Shown here: positions 14,071 through 25,872 of the stretch, piece by piece | Layout: every line of letters begins with the position of its first letter | How positions within the stretch are numbered: position 1 is the first letter of the stretch | NCBI RefSeq assembly: GCF_032854445.1 | Contig: NC_088295.1 | Location: forward strand, 30,128,470-30,192,469 | Length of the DNA stretch: 64,000 nt | Direction of reading: 5' to 3' | Source of the DNA: Liolophura sinensis | Taxonomy: Eukaryota; Mollusca; Polyplacophora; Chitonida; Chitonidae | Made by a program: the position numbers and the translations under genes | Notes under the pieces: generated by a model | Database searches by the model: none | Told to the model about the DNA's origin: nothing | Seen by the model: the letters and a program-made list of their open reading frames with translations, nothing else

Positions 14071-17000
14071 ATACAAATATGCCTTTTTTGGCTTTTAACA
14101 CCTTATATTGTTGTAATTTCCAGTAACAATTCTGTTTGGAATATGGATTATATTCTTCATCTTCTGATATTTATTCTAAATATATGGGAAGGAGCACCAA
14201 GTCACCAAGTTAATAATCCACGCCTAGCCTCTGCAAGTCATATCTTGTGAATTACATCCCGAAGGTGACTGATGCATCCCAGCCTACTTCTCCAACTTAA
14301 CTGTGTCTACTGTCATCAGGAACGATGAACTAAGCAGGCACTTTGCTCCTCTGGCAGTCTGTCGGACAATTTGGAAGGTCGATATAAAGATTGAACTTGA
14401 AATACCACACGGCCCATGGTAATGCCTTTTTAATGGTAGGTCTTAGCGGACAGCATATCCTGTAGTTAGAGCAACATTCGGAAGGAACGTTATGGTGTAT
14501 GGCTTTATATGTACAACGACAACGATTTCAGTCATAAATCAGCTAGGCGTATATGTTTGTAGATAGGAACATTAAATGACAATGTTGCTTATGAAGAAAT
14601 AAAAAAAAAACATATTCGTTGCAAACATAAAGCCTCCTGCGCTATGACGGTTACCGGGATGACAATTTTTGCTTGCAAAGATAAAAGAACTGTTTTAGTT
14701 ACGAAGACAAAAGAACTCTCTAATGGTTGCACAGATGAACAACTACGTTGGATGCGAAGAGTGAATAACCCATCACCTATCTCGGCTGTATACTTCTTTT
14801 GTTGATGCATTTATTGGCTACATGGGATCTACAATAAAATGCTGTACAGTGCCCGTCAATGGTCACGTTGTCATCGTGGTGGCAAGATGTGGAAGTTTGT
14901 TATTATTCATTCACGCATGCGAACACGCATTTAGTGCAGCGCGGTGGAGGAAGACAAAATCTTTGTCAGCATGAGACTGACTTGCTAAGGTGGGTTTAGT
15001 GGGTCTAACATGATTTGTTCACCGCTGGTTTCTGTATACCGATGACACGGTGATAAATTGACCAAGTATCTGTGTGTAACATATGACAAATCACGGATCA
15101 TTGAACCGAAGAAATAAATGTGCGATTTTGGTATCTTCCAAGTCGCTGTAATAGTCGATATTTGTCATTCTGTTCAGTCCCAATTAACACAGGATACAAG
15201 TAAATTGATCAGAAGATGAAACAGATAGTAGCAGTCATTAGAGTCTGTATATTTGTATTTCGAGTCATTTGTTACACTTGGCTTGGGTCTTTACTGCATG
15301 TGTTGCATTAGTACAAGCGTTTCTACTAAAGGAAATGCATGCGTGCCAAACACATGCGTGCCAAACATTTACCGACAATCCTACGGTTACATGTTGGATT
15401 ATACAATGACTTGCTTCACATGTTAACGCCGACAGTGAGGATTGTTTTTTAAATAGTTTTTAAGCCTGAGTAGTCTAATTAATTAAAAATATGTATCATT
15501 CGTTACAAGTACAGTTCACGCCCCCTTTAATCTTAGATTGTGGTCACGTTGATGTGTGTTTTTTCGATTTAACTTTGGGTATACTTCATATTTTCATTTC
15601 TTTACAGCAGATTAGTTTCAATCAGAAAACAGTCTTGTGAACCGAACATGTTCTGGGTATTTTCACAAGCAGTGACTGTGATAGTTTTGATATGTGTAAT
15701 TGATAATACGACAGTAATAGACAGAGACCAGTGTTCACATCTGGTAAAGAATTTCCGTTCATGCAGTCACATAGTCTGCTCTCTTTTTGGCAGAATCAAT
15801 GCAGATTTGATTTAGTGACTTGGATATTTACTGGTGGAAAATCACGCCACTACTGATAAATTATCGGCTCTGGTTCACACGCAGCTAGTAGAGATTCTGC
15901 GTCAGCGATGATTATTTGATTTCTGTGTGCGTGTAGACTAGCCTGAATCCTCATTCCCTAAACGGTATTTATCCCATTTCTGTGGGCAAAGTCTGACACA
16001 CCATAAACCTAAACTCAAATGAACGATTTGCATTATTTCTGTAGTAATAATTCACTAGTACGCTATCAGCAATCTATGTGAAGCAATATGGAAATGGTAT
16101 TAGTGGAATATTTCCCACTCTTTATGAGTTGTAGGTACCATGCACATGAGTATACTGTTAAAATCTTCCACAACGTACGTGTTTTTTTTCTGAATCAGTG
16201 CCCCTCTGAATATATACAGTACATTTTGAATCACGTTCAACGCATTATGAATGTTTTACCTAAATCACTGTAACATAAAAAAGCTACGGCGATCATGAGT
16301 GCAACATACGTGTATAATACAGTTGATTTCTCAGCAGTGAACTATATCATGCGCATCTTCATCACACCCATGCACACTGGAAAATGCGTCGTGTGCTTCC
16401 GAGCGCATTAATGGAGCTGTGAAATACACGATATCCTTAGATAAATGTCACGCACACATTCATCAGAAAGTACTGACTGAAAATATTTAGAAAGCATAAC
16501 TGCAGAGAAAAGGTAATCAAATATTAAAGTAATGATTAAAGAAGGTAACGGTAGAATGAGGTATTGCTCTGGTGACTTTTGACTTGTTCAAGACGTGTCG
16601 TCAATAGCAGTAAGAAGGATTTTGGTAAATAACTTCCCTCTCAATTCACTTGTGGTCAGAGCAAAATTGGGAATAGTAGTATTTGCACATCTCCGCTGAG
16701 TTTTGGTCAATGACAAAGATTCGTCAGATCCAACCAGAGACGGTATTTGGTCAGTCGGTTGTGTTTGCTATCTATCTGAAATCAACCTGAACTGGAATGA
16801 CTTAGACCCCCCAATAATGATCTGGTCGAGTTCAATACGCGTTGTTATTACGGAAGAACTCCGACTACCCTGTCAACATAAATCACTCTGTAAGGAGCTC
16901 GCAATTTACTCGGCCTGACGTTTATCACCCCGGGTAGCACACGGACCAAGCCGTTTTGTACCGGAACCTTTTAGATGCGCTTAATGGCATTACCTTTCGC

Positions 17001-17930
17001 AGCGTATGATGGTCACTGCTGGGAATAGCACGACGAGGACAATGGTTCAGGTGTCATGTACATATTCCAAAAGCCGAACAAATTTGTTTTCATTTGTCGT
17101 CGTCCTTCCTGATGGATAAACCAATCTTTCTACAGCGCAGGGCTCCAGCGAAGAATTGAACCAGTCGTCTTCGGTGGATAGAATATATGCTCTCAGAATC
17201 AGAGATTTAAAGGACCACAACAGTAAACAATTTCACAACAATAAACTTTTTCATGATTTTCTCTTTACGCTAAATAGAGTTTAAATCGCACATAACAGAG
17301 TCAATAGTGTAGTGTATATACATCTGTCCATGGATTGATTGCATTTTTTCTAAATTAAAGAGAACTGCAATGTGTGATATGTGAGCTTAAAGCATTCTTG
17401 TATCAACTGTTTTTTTTTTTTAATATCCTAATTTATGATATCTTACAGCGTGCTTGTCGGCAAGACGAAATCGACGTATATTATCAATCGATCTTCAAAC
17501 CACCAATAATTTATTATGTAAAGGACGGGCTAAATATTTCACCGCTGTCAAAATCGAAGCTACCCAACCATCTGTTCACCATTGCCCAATGTGATAAAGA
17601 ATTTAAATAGACAGAAACAATTTTGTGTGCAATGTACATAGCTAAAGTAAAGTATTTTTCAAATTTTGTTTTGTATTTCTTGCTGTCAAAATTACTGAGT
17701 TTACTTACAAATCCACATGAGCGTATACATAAAATGGACAAAAAAGCGCTATTGACGTGCAGGTTTATAGCTTAATTAGCCACCAATTTAGGCGCTCTTA
17801 GGCGTTACGCTTTTATTAATGCTTGGCATCGCTTCCAACAGTTTGTTTCGCCTCCATTTGGCTGAAATATGGCCAATATTGCGTGGAACCTTAGACATTC
17901 ATCTCACGACATATCATCGACATCATAGCG
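14070..17930. other. Non-coding, nothing recognised
   Basis: No SINE, tandem unit or convincing exon was seen. An open frame at 16703-16918 lacks splice or family support. Confidence 0.5.
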
Positions 17931-17934
17931 GTGT

Positions 17935-18015
17935 TTTCATAACAGCAGACAGGGCCCAGTGCCGACATAGGTGTAGCCTCCCTGGAACACCATGCCAAAG
18001 ACACTAGACACAAGG
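17935..18015 (-). mobile_element. SINE family B fragment, inverted
   Basis: Read on the minus strand it contains GTGTCTAGTGTCTTTGGCAT and CCAGGGAGGCTACACC, matching the family B body. It lies head-to-head with the plus-strand copy that follows. Confidence 0.55.
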
Positions 18016-18049
18016 CCCAAATTTGTCATGCTATACTAATGTTTGTCTC

Positions 18050-18270
18050 CTAACGATGAGTGCACAACAGGAGAAACCGCTGCGGTATCAGTATGATGTG
18101 TCTGGTTGTGGTGTCATGTCTGGTGTCTTCGGGATGATACTTCAATGGCGGCAGCACTTCGTCACCCTGCCACAAGAAGACATAGCATATGTACACTCGC
18201 CTAATGGCTCTTCGTTGTCATGTGACTGAAAAAAAGTACGAGGATAAAACCTCAAACGTTCATACATATA
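18050..18270 (+). mobile_element. SINE family B, body only
   Basis: Carries GGTATCAGTATGATGTGTCT, GTGTCATGTCTGGTGTCTTC, AATGGCGGCAGCACTTCG and TCGTTGTCATGTGACTG. The tRNA-like head is missing. Confidence 0.7.
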
Positions 18271-19584
18271 CATACAAAAAGGGAGAGCACAAAGATTGCC
18301 ATGTGTTATGTATGACATAACTCGGGATTGAGCCAGGAATTCAGCTTATCAGGTACCCACGTCTATCCGACGGCCATCACTGAGTTGTACAAGAGTGAAC
18401 TACACAGAAAAAGTGATCGCCTTCCAACCCATGCTTTCTTGCATTTTACAATAGTGACAGGGAAAAAACAGAAGCATGTATGGATAAGTAGAATAACCAC
18501 TGGGAACTATATCTGAAAATAGCTTTTAATATCTTTCACCGAATTAAATGCTGTCAAACATAGAGATTCCATGTATGTCAACAATGATCACATAATCAAG
18601 TCAACTTAAGCGTCTTGTGTACTTCATTAATATCGTGTGACCCTGTACACGAAACAAATCTGACATTCAATAACTGATTTAAGGCAGAATAAAAGTCGGT
18701 GTGATGTCATTGGTGCCATACATTATCAGTATGGTCCATCAAAGTCACCTGTAAAGGGAAAAAGAATCGGTTCTAATTGGCTGGTGTGAGAGACAGACAA
18801 GTTCAAGCAATGCCTTGCCTAAGCTGATTTTTAGGTATGGTACTTTTATTCAAGCGTGACCAAGGTTTCACGATCTAAGCCAGGAAACCCCAACTCCACT
18901 GTCAGCCAATCAGTGTCGACTCTTGTATCCGTTTAAAATTTAAACATTTCACTGCATGTAATTCAGTGAGAAAATAATTTTAAAAAAAAGTTATTTGATA
19001 CAGTTTTTTGATGGGATTTTGCTACTCATGCTATCTTCATTTTTTGTATGTTTATTTCTCTGTAAGTTTATGGAAATATTGTTTTCATTATAGTAGGTTT
19101 AGTAAACTATATCAACCTGACCACAGCTGAATCTTGAGAAAATCACGATAAATCCACGTGTCTGCGTAATGTTATGCTGTCACTGGTGTAGTCCACATCG
19201 AGTTGGAGATCGCAGCTGGTACTTATCACGAAGTTACCATCATAACTCTACTCTTACTGAAGCTTGAATAATTTATAGCATGGTGTCGATAAAGGACGAA
19301 ACTACCCTCCAGGTTTTTTTTTTTTTCTGGAACAATGGGAAAAGGCGACGTCACTAAAATGTCCTAGCAAAGGAGGAACTGTTAAGATATTAATGTTATT
19401 TTCCTCGAAGTGAACAGATTTACACGCTTAATGGGTATTAGATGGATCGTTTTGATCATCCTCCGTTATACTGAACGAGTTTTCCAATGCTACCGCTGAG
19501 GTCTATGTTTGATTATGGAACGACAATCAGTAGAGGTGCACTGTCTTGCTTTGTTCCCAACATAAGAGGAATAGGCTGTTTCAG

Positions 19585-19680
19585 AGTAGTATGACTGGAT
19601 GGACGTCGTGTCTGGTGTCTTCGGCATACCGCTCCAGTGAGGCAGGATTATGGATATGTCCATTATGACATATCCATAAA
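19585..19680 (+). mobile_element. SINE family B fragment with a hairpin
   Basis: AGTATGACTGGATGGACGTC, GTGTCTGGTGTCTTCGGCAT and CAGTGAGGCA match the body of family B. It then runs into a perfect 12-bp inverted repeat (19649-19660 with 19667-19678). Confidence 0.6.
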
Positions 19681-19734
19681 AACCCAAACATCCAATAGAG
19701 GGATATGCCATTATAGCCTCATCTTATTTTGCAT

Positions 19735-19862
19735 TGCTGTGGGTGGTCGTGAGTTTCCGCGGGGCTCTGCCCGGTTTACTCCCACCATAATGCTGGCCGC
19801 CGTCGTATAAGTGAAATATCTTTGGGTGCGGCGAAAAAACACCAATCAAGTAAATAAATGGT
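19735..19862 (+). mobile_element. SINE family A, 3-prime half
   Basis: Starts at GTGGGTGGTCGTGAGTTTCC and runs through CATAATGCTGGCCGCCGTCG to AACACCAATCAAGTAAATAA. A second tail-like fragment (GCCGCCATCGTACAAGTG) follows at 19940-20010. Confidence 0.75.
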
Positions 19863-20297
19863 TTGCATGGAACGATTCGGTTTTCCCTCTATAAGGCACA
19901 TCCTCACTACCCAAACTTTCCCTCTACCCAAAAACAATGCATTGCCGCCATCGTACAAGTGAATACGTGCTCACTATAACGTTAAATAACAATAAAATAA
20001 ATTAATGCATAAAACAAAACAAACCAGTGAATAAATAGTTCGAACGTTGAATATATTAAAATAGCCACGTTATACCTTTGTAAGTGAATTGTACCAGAAA
20101 GCCTGTTATAAATTCGATAGGTTACCTAATGACAACTATATATTCAGAGTTATTTACGCTAAATCTTTTAGTCAGCAAAAATCTCACCGATAGGTTGAGC
20201 TTTGTATAAGAGATACTTAGGCCTGCCTTGGTGAATGCTGAACTCAAATTTACTCATCAGTATTGCTTGTCTTACTGTCATTTTTCCGTTACCTCAG

Positions 20298-20445
20298 GGA
20301 CGATTTAGACATGACCGACAAAGACAGTCCCCATTGTCAGAGCACAAATGCCAACGAAGTAGACCTAACTGTCAGCAATTTGTATAAACCACGCAGCTCA
20401 CGGCCTGTGGCTAACAGATATTTCCCTGAGGGAGTTTTTGTCTGA
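20298..20445 (+). CDS. Possible terminal coding exon, unknown protein
   Basis: A good acceptor (tttttccgttacctcag, with pyrimidine tract) precedes an open frame of 49 codons ending in TGA at 20443-20445. It is hydrophilic, with DDLDMTDKDSPHC and PVANRYFPEGVFV at the end, as in a cytoplasmic tail. No upstream exon was found and I do not recognise the family. Could be chance. Confidence 0.3.
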
Positions 20446-20449
20446 CCAC

Positions 20450-23400
20450 AAGGGTTTTAACTGTCAGCCAGTGTCCAGCATAAAATGACATCAAGTGGGA
20501 TTGACAAGGAAAAGTGAAAGCGTACGCGATAACACTTTGAGTTGAGGTAAGGAATGCCTTCTTCAATCTATTAAGTCAAATTCACAGATAAATGTTCTTT
20601 AAGAACTGTCACCCTAGCAAGCTTTTAAAAACAACATATATGCTAAATAAAACTTCTTATTCTGAAACAATCCCTGTGCATACTTTGAAAACTAAAAAGG
20701 TTTAACTATGTGTAAAGGCTCAAGGTTTTTATTATTGCTATTTCATTGCTTTGCTTTGGTTTTTTAGAAGTCCCCAGGAAAAATAAAGTGAGCATCAGTT
20801 GAAAGACCATTGAAAAATATCTCCAAAAAATGTTTTCTTTCTTTTTTTTAGAAGCCCCCTCCGTAGATACGTGACGTTTCCTGTTTACTACACGGTCATC
20901 CGACGCAGTCTGCCGAAATATTTCAACATCAATGCCAGCTCCTGGTGTTAACTTTCTCGTTAAGTGTTCTCTTCCAAGATATTAAAATCCTGAGGATGTG
21001 TGAGGTTAACAAACATGTACGAGAAAAACTCTTATCCGATTTCATGTAGGAGAATCCTGCCTTATTCTTCCTTTCAGTTCGACAATCACGAGAAGTTTCC
21101 TGGAAGTCAATTTAGGAAAACAATAATTACTCCACTGCACAGGTTTTGGCGACATATTCTGACGTAGTTTTGACGTTAAACATTGCAAAACAGCAAACAA
21201 ACGGATGCGCCCTGACAGACTTTCAATACAGACCTATTTCTGTCATATCATCAAAGGTAACATTAAAATTTCATCAAAGGTAAAAAAATATAAGGGACTT
21301 TTCTTAGAAATATTATGCCAATTTGTGGGAGTAAAGTTCATACAAGGATCTTTACTTTTGGAGGATAATTTCTGAATGGGTAATGTAAAGTCAAAGCCTA
21401 ATACAACAAAAGCACAACAGGAATTATTTCAAGCGTAGTCATTTAGAAGTAAGTTCATTTAAACTAAAATTTACTTTTATCATATTATTGATGCAGTGAT
21501 TGACTTCTCGTGTAGGGTACATTACAGAGTGGAAAACCACTAACGCTTTCTTTATCAGTTTTTATAAACTCAAAGGAAGACGAAAATTCTGGGGAAGTCG
21601 TAAGAGGTTGTGATGACACAACCTACACGAGATTGTGGTTTTCTGTATATAACTCTATTTATTGTATCATCACAAAATGTTCAATATAGTTAACTGAAAA
21701 CATTTATTTTTATAAAGAAAAAAATTATAATATGCCCTGCTAACTGTTTATTTTTGATACACACTTGCAAAAAAAAGCAAAACTTGATTTCCTCATCTTC
21801 ATTCACGTCTAAGAAAGCGGTTGGTGTTCCTTTGTTTCCTCTGCTTCTCAAACCCCAACAGCTGGAATTTCGCACTCCTCTTTCGTTCATCTGCTTGTCA
21901 GACATCAATATGTGAATTTTCGCACTCTGAATTCCAAACGCGAATATCTGGAATTTCGTACTCGTCAATCGGGACAGTCAAAACTCATCTTGTACAAACG
22001 TGTTCCAGGCTTAGTACTTTGGGAAACTGCCCTTGGTCATGTTGTTAGTGGAGTAAGTATGCAGTTCACACAGATACAGAACGTTGGACGATAACAATTT
22101 TCTTGGATTAATTTTATTTCGCCGACCTTGGGGTTACTATTTTACAGATGGAACCACAACTAATGTTGTGCACTCTTTCTTTCATTCATTCATGTGAACA
22201 GCCAGATCTTGTCAGGCAAATACAAGCATGAGAAGGCCTGGTCGTTCCAGTGTCACCTCTAAGCCGTTTAAACTTGACCAACGAAGTAGATGACTTCACC
22301 CCCGTGAACTTACCAACTCCACTTCTCATAGAATGGCGTGTCGTGCATGTTTAGAATGTTTACTGAATAAACCCATATGGAGTGTATTTGGCCTCGGCTG
22401 AGTAGAGGTGTTATATGGCATATTTCCAGCCGGTGGAAGGATAACTGATTGATATGGTATCTTCTATCATATTTGTTAATTACAGAAATGATTGCCATCG
22501 ACCTTTGCTATGATTTATCATATGTTAATGCACATTATAACGAGTTTAAGAATGAGTCACTCGCTCCGTTTGTATGGCACACGTGCTGCACGCTTATATG
22601 CATGACGAACGAAAAAAAAAACACATAATAAGCGCCTCAAAGCATCAGAAAAACAACAGCTAAAATCGACATGTTCAACATTAATAAATAAAGGTACTGA
22701 TTTTTTAGAAACTGATTTTAGAAACGTCTCAAGTATGGATGTGATGGGAGGTGGGCGGATTGTTCTGTATTTTAGTTTATGTGCCTGTCTTAATTTCCCT
22801 AGTCTTCCAAGTACTGTTACAATTTTCTGTACCACGGCTGTTGGGAGCTGTCAGCTTCAGTAAATAAACGAAAGCGAATCGATTTATTGGTGAAACCAAT
22901 ACTTTCATACCGTTCGATCATACACTTATAATGCTAAACAGTTTCGAATATACGATGGGGTCTACAACCGATACTTAATAAATTAAAAGCACTTAAGTGC
23001 AAAAAACGATTTTTTTTCTTTTTCTGTATTATGGGGATATACCGAAATGGAGATTCAGTGCACGAGATGTTTGCATGTTTGCAACAAAATACACATTATG
23101 TTTGAAAACATCGCAAACTTGCAAATGAAGCGGATGCTCTACAGCGACACCGTTCTTGGCTCCACCCGTCTACTAGCATTGAGAGCGATTATGTATTCCA
23201 CAGCTGCACCAGTATAGCCAAACAAGTAAAGGTCTTATGACAATTCCGGGAAATCAAGTTTTATTTTGCTAGAGATAATTAACTTGTTTGGTAAATATTG
23301 GTTCACGTTATGGAATCCATGCTCTGACAATACCTCCACGATTGCTTCTGACTGCTCGCAATTTACACAGTTCGCAGTTTATAACTCTGACGCCATCAAA

Positions 23401-23850
23401 CGGACCGAGTAGCACTCGTTTGCCGCTGAACCTCAGCCGATAAATGAAGATGTGAAATACAGTGTAAGCACGTTATGACGGGGTGGTAGCCTATGCATAC
23501 ATCTGGAGCAGCAGCGATTGAAGTTATACGCACACAAATGTCTTGATGAGCCTTTTTCAGAATTTTGTTCTGTCCCAACGGCATAAATTGCTTTAGCTGT
23601 CGGTAGTGATGCTCACGGTAATTAACCTGACGGGACATTATTATGAGTTGTTATGTACTCCAGGGGACTGAGGAAATTATGCCTAGTCGGCTTATTTGTT
23701 GCATTCCACGTTATTTGAAAAAAAGCTATAAACCCACAGTGGCAAGCAAAGGTAGCAAGCCGCAGTAGAGACACTTGTTTGTGTTTTGCGGTTTTATTAG
23801 ACAGCTATGGACATCTGTGACATTCCATATACAGTTCTCTCACCAATGCA
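20450..23850. other. Non-coding, little recognised
   Basis: A short partial repeat of GGAATTTCGCACTC type lies at 21860-21960. Otherwise no repeat family or gene was seen; open frames at 22557-22835 and 23396-23638 (minus) have no supporting motif. Confidence 0.45.
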
Positions 23851-23851
23851 G

Positions 23852-24157
23852 TCGACGCTTGGCCTAATAGTTAGAGCTTCCGCCTCGAAGTCGGGAGACC
23901 CGGGATCAAAGCCGGGTCGGGTCATTCCAAAGGGGTTAGAGCAAGGAAACAAGTTTGCTTTATCCTGGTGTCAGTATAGTGTGACTGGATAGGGTGTCAT
24001 GTCTGGTGTCTGCGGCAGGACCCTTCAGTGGCGGCAGCACAGTGGCGGGCATATGTATATGTACACACACCTAATGACTCCTCGTCGTCATATGACTGAA
24101 AATCTGTTAACTAGGACATTAAACCTCAAGCATTCATTCATTCGTTCATTCATTCCA
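23852..24157 (+). mobile_element. tRNA-derived SINE, family B
   Basis: The tRNA-like head (TTGGCCTAATAGTTAGAGC, then GGGATCAAAGCC as B box) is followed by GTGTCATGTCTGGTGTCTGC, CAGTGGCGGCAGCACAG, CCTCGTCGTCATATGACTG and a CATT/ATTC simple-repeat tail. It is a SINE rather than a tRNA gene because the tRNA-like part runs straight into the unrelated body. Confidence 0.8.
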
Positions 24158-24164
24158 GTGCGGT

Positions 24165-24300
24165 CGATGTGAAGCACATAAGTGGGAAGGTCTGACAGAT
24201 ACATGCGGACGGTTTTCTCACACCATAATGCTGGCCGCCGCAAAAGCGAAATATTCTTAAGGCATAAAAAAATAATTAAATGATAAAATAAATAAATGAT
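24165..24300 (+). mobile_element. SINE family A, internally deleted copy
   Basis: Contains GTGGGAAGGTCTGACAG, ACCATAATGCTGGCCGCCGC and GCGAAATATTCTTAAGGC, with a tail rich in AAAT. It directly follows a family B SINE. Confidence 0.65.
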
Positions 24301-25325
24301 CCTCTAAGCTATCACTACTCCATTTCGCTGAAGCGCTGGACTGGCCGCAACAGATCCCCCAATGATATCGCGATTTCGAATCCAATTGTCGCTGGTTCGA
24401 CTGCAGAGGTTTTTCCAGTGCATGTACCTGGTAAACGGAGATTGCTTACTCCTTGCAGTCTGGTTTCCTTTGCCATCAAAGCTGATAACAATCACATGGG
24501 TGAAACTTCTTTTACATATGGCATCCATCAAATAATTATATTAACTTGAAATACTAAAAGTCGACTGACTTCATCATCAATCTAACTGACTTTAGTGCAT
24601 ACGGTTATTTGTAAGTTAGACAACAGCAGTGGCGGAAGCCTTAATCTTTGTGCATGAGGCTAAACGAAATACAGAATCAATGCAGTAATGTTTTGCAACA
24701 ATTCCTTTATTGTCCCTCACGAACAAAAACACGCTGTCAAAAGAAACACATTGCAAAAGTAAAGGTGGATACTTGTCAGTAAGGCATAATCATATTATCA
24801 CAAACTGGTTATGGAATGTTAGTACATTGTCAAAAAAATGTGTACATACAGTACAGTACGTTTACAAGAGCAACACAGTTCTGTGGGGAATAATATCTAA
24901 TTCCGAAGTTCAGAATACAAGAAAACCTAAATAGCAATACATATCCTGGCGTACATATACACGATCGACCTCACGGTAACTGATAAACGTTTTAACTAAT
25001 GAGCAAAAAAGCGTGATAAAATTACACATTCAGTACACGAAATTAGTTAATTCAGAGCAATTACTTGGTAAGATGAGACCATACTAAGCGACATTCAAAC
25101 ACAGCACAGTATGATAGTAACACTAAATTAACACAAATGGCAACAACTGTTTCTTTATTTTCATAAAAATAATACGCTTAGATGGTTTTCAGTTATCTTT
25201 ATATTATTTCAATCCCTCTAAATTTCTTTACCGATGTAATCCAGAGCGTATTTCTCTAATTTAAGAAAAAATATCCTATTTCTTTTTTTAGCGTTTTAGC
25301 ATTTTTATGAGTACCTTTAAAACCT
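24300..25325. other. Non-coding flank downstream of the fucosidase gene
   Basis: No gene or repeat recognised between the family A SINE at 24.2 kb and the SINE fragment at 25.3 kb. Confidence 0.45.
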
Positions 25326-25425
25326 AAGGTCCTCCCGCAACCAGCGGATGGTCGTGGGTTTCCCCCGGGCTGTGCCCGGTTTCCACCCACCATAATGCTG
25401 GCCGCCGTCGTATAAGTGAAATATT
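25325..25425 (+). mobile_element. SINE family A fragment in the 3-prime flank of the fucosidase gene
   Basis: CCGCAACCAGCGGATGGTCG, CCCGGTTTCC, CATAATGCTGGCCGCCGTCG and GTGAAATATTC, without the terminal tail. Antisense to the fucosidase gene. Confidence 0.75.
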
Positions 25426-25445
25426 CATAAAACCCATGTATTCAA

Positions 25446-25451
25446 TTTATT
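25446..25451 (-). terminator. Polyadenylation signal of the fucosidase gene
   Basis: AATAAA on the minus strand, 172 bases after the stop codon, and the only AATAAA or ATTAAA in the first 200 bases of the 3-prime flank. A SINE fragment (25325-25425) begins just beyond it. Confidence 0.55.
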
Positions 25452-25622
25452 CTGTTGACTACGGCAGTCCTTTATGTCTGGTGGTATTTTTGGCAACATC
25501 AAGGCTTCGTATAAATTGTACGTTGTCTCGGCAAAAAAATAACCCAAAAGTATAGTTAAAACAACACCAGGTGAGCTCTTGAAAAGGTTGTAGAAACACT
25601 ACAACAGTGCATCCTCGCAATA

Positions 25623-25872
25623 CTATGTTTTAAGCCCTTGCAGTACGAATGTCCACGCCCATTCACAAGGCATGTCGTGGATGGATATTGGTGGAATTTC
25701 AATATTTATCCCGCTTGGTTTCTCTGGGGTCCACTTGAACTGTCCACGGTAGCCTAAAAGGGATACTGTTGTGTTCGGGGTCGTAGTGGGGGCATCCAAA
25801 TAGAGGAAGTCAGAGCGTGGTGATTTGAGGACAATAGCGTAGACAGAGTCGTTCACCTTACTAGCAGTATAC
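25623..25872 (-). CDS. Fucosidase exon 8 (terminal exon)
   Basis: Acceptor tattcctcag before 25872; open to TAG at 25625-25623. It encodes the C-terminal beta-sandwich, beginning [16 protein letters not shown] and ending [14 protein letters not shown], which matches the AFAWTIKLTGV-type end of animal fucosidases. Confidence 0.94.
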
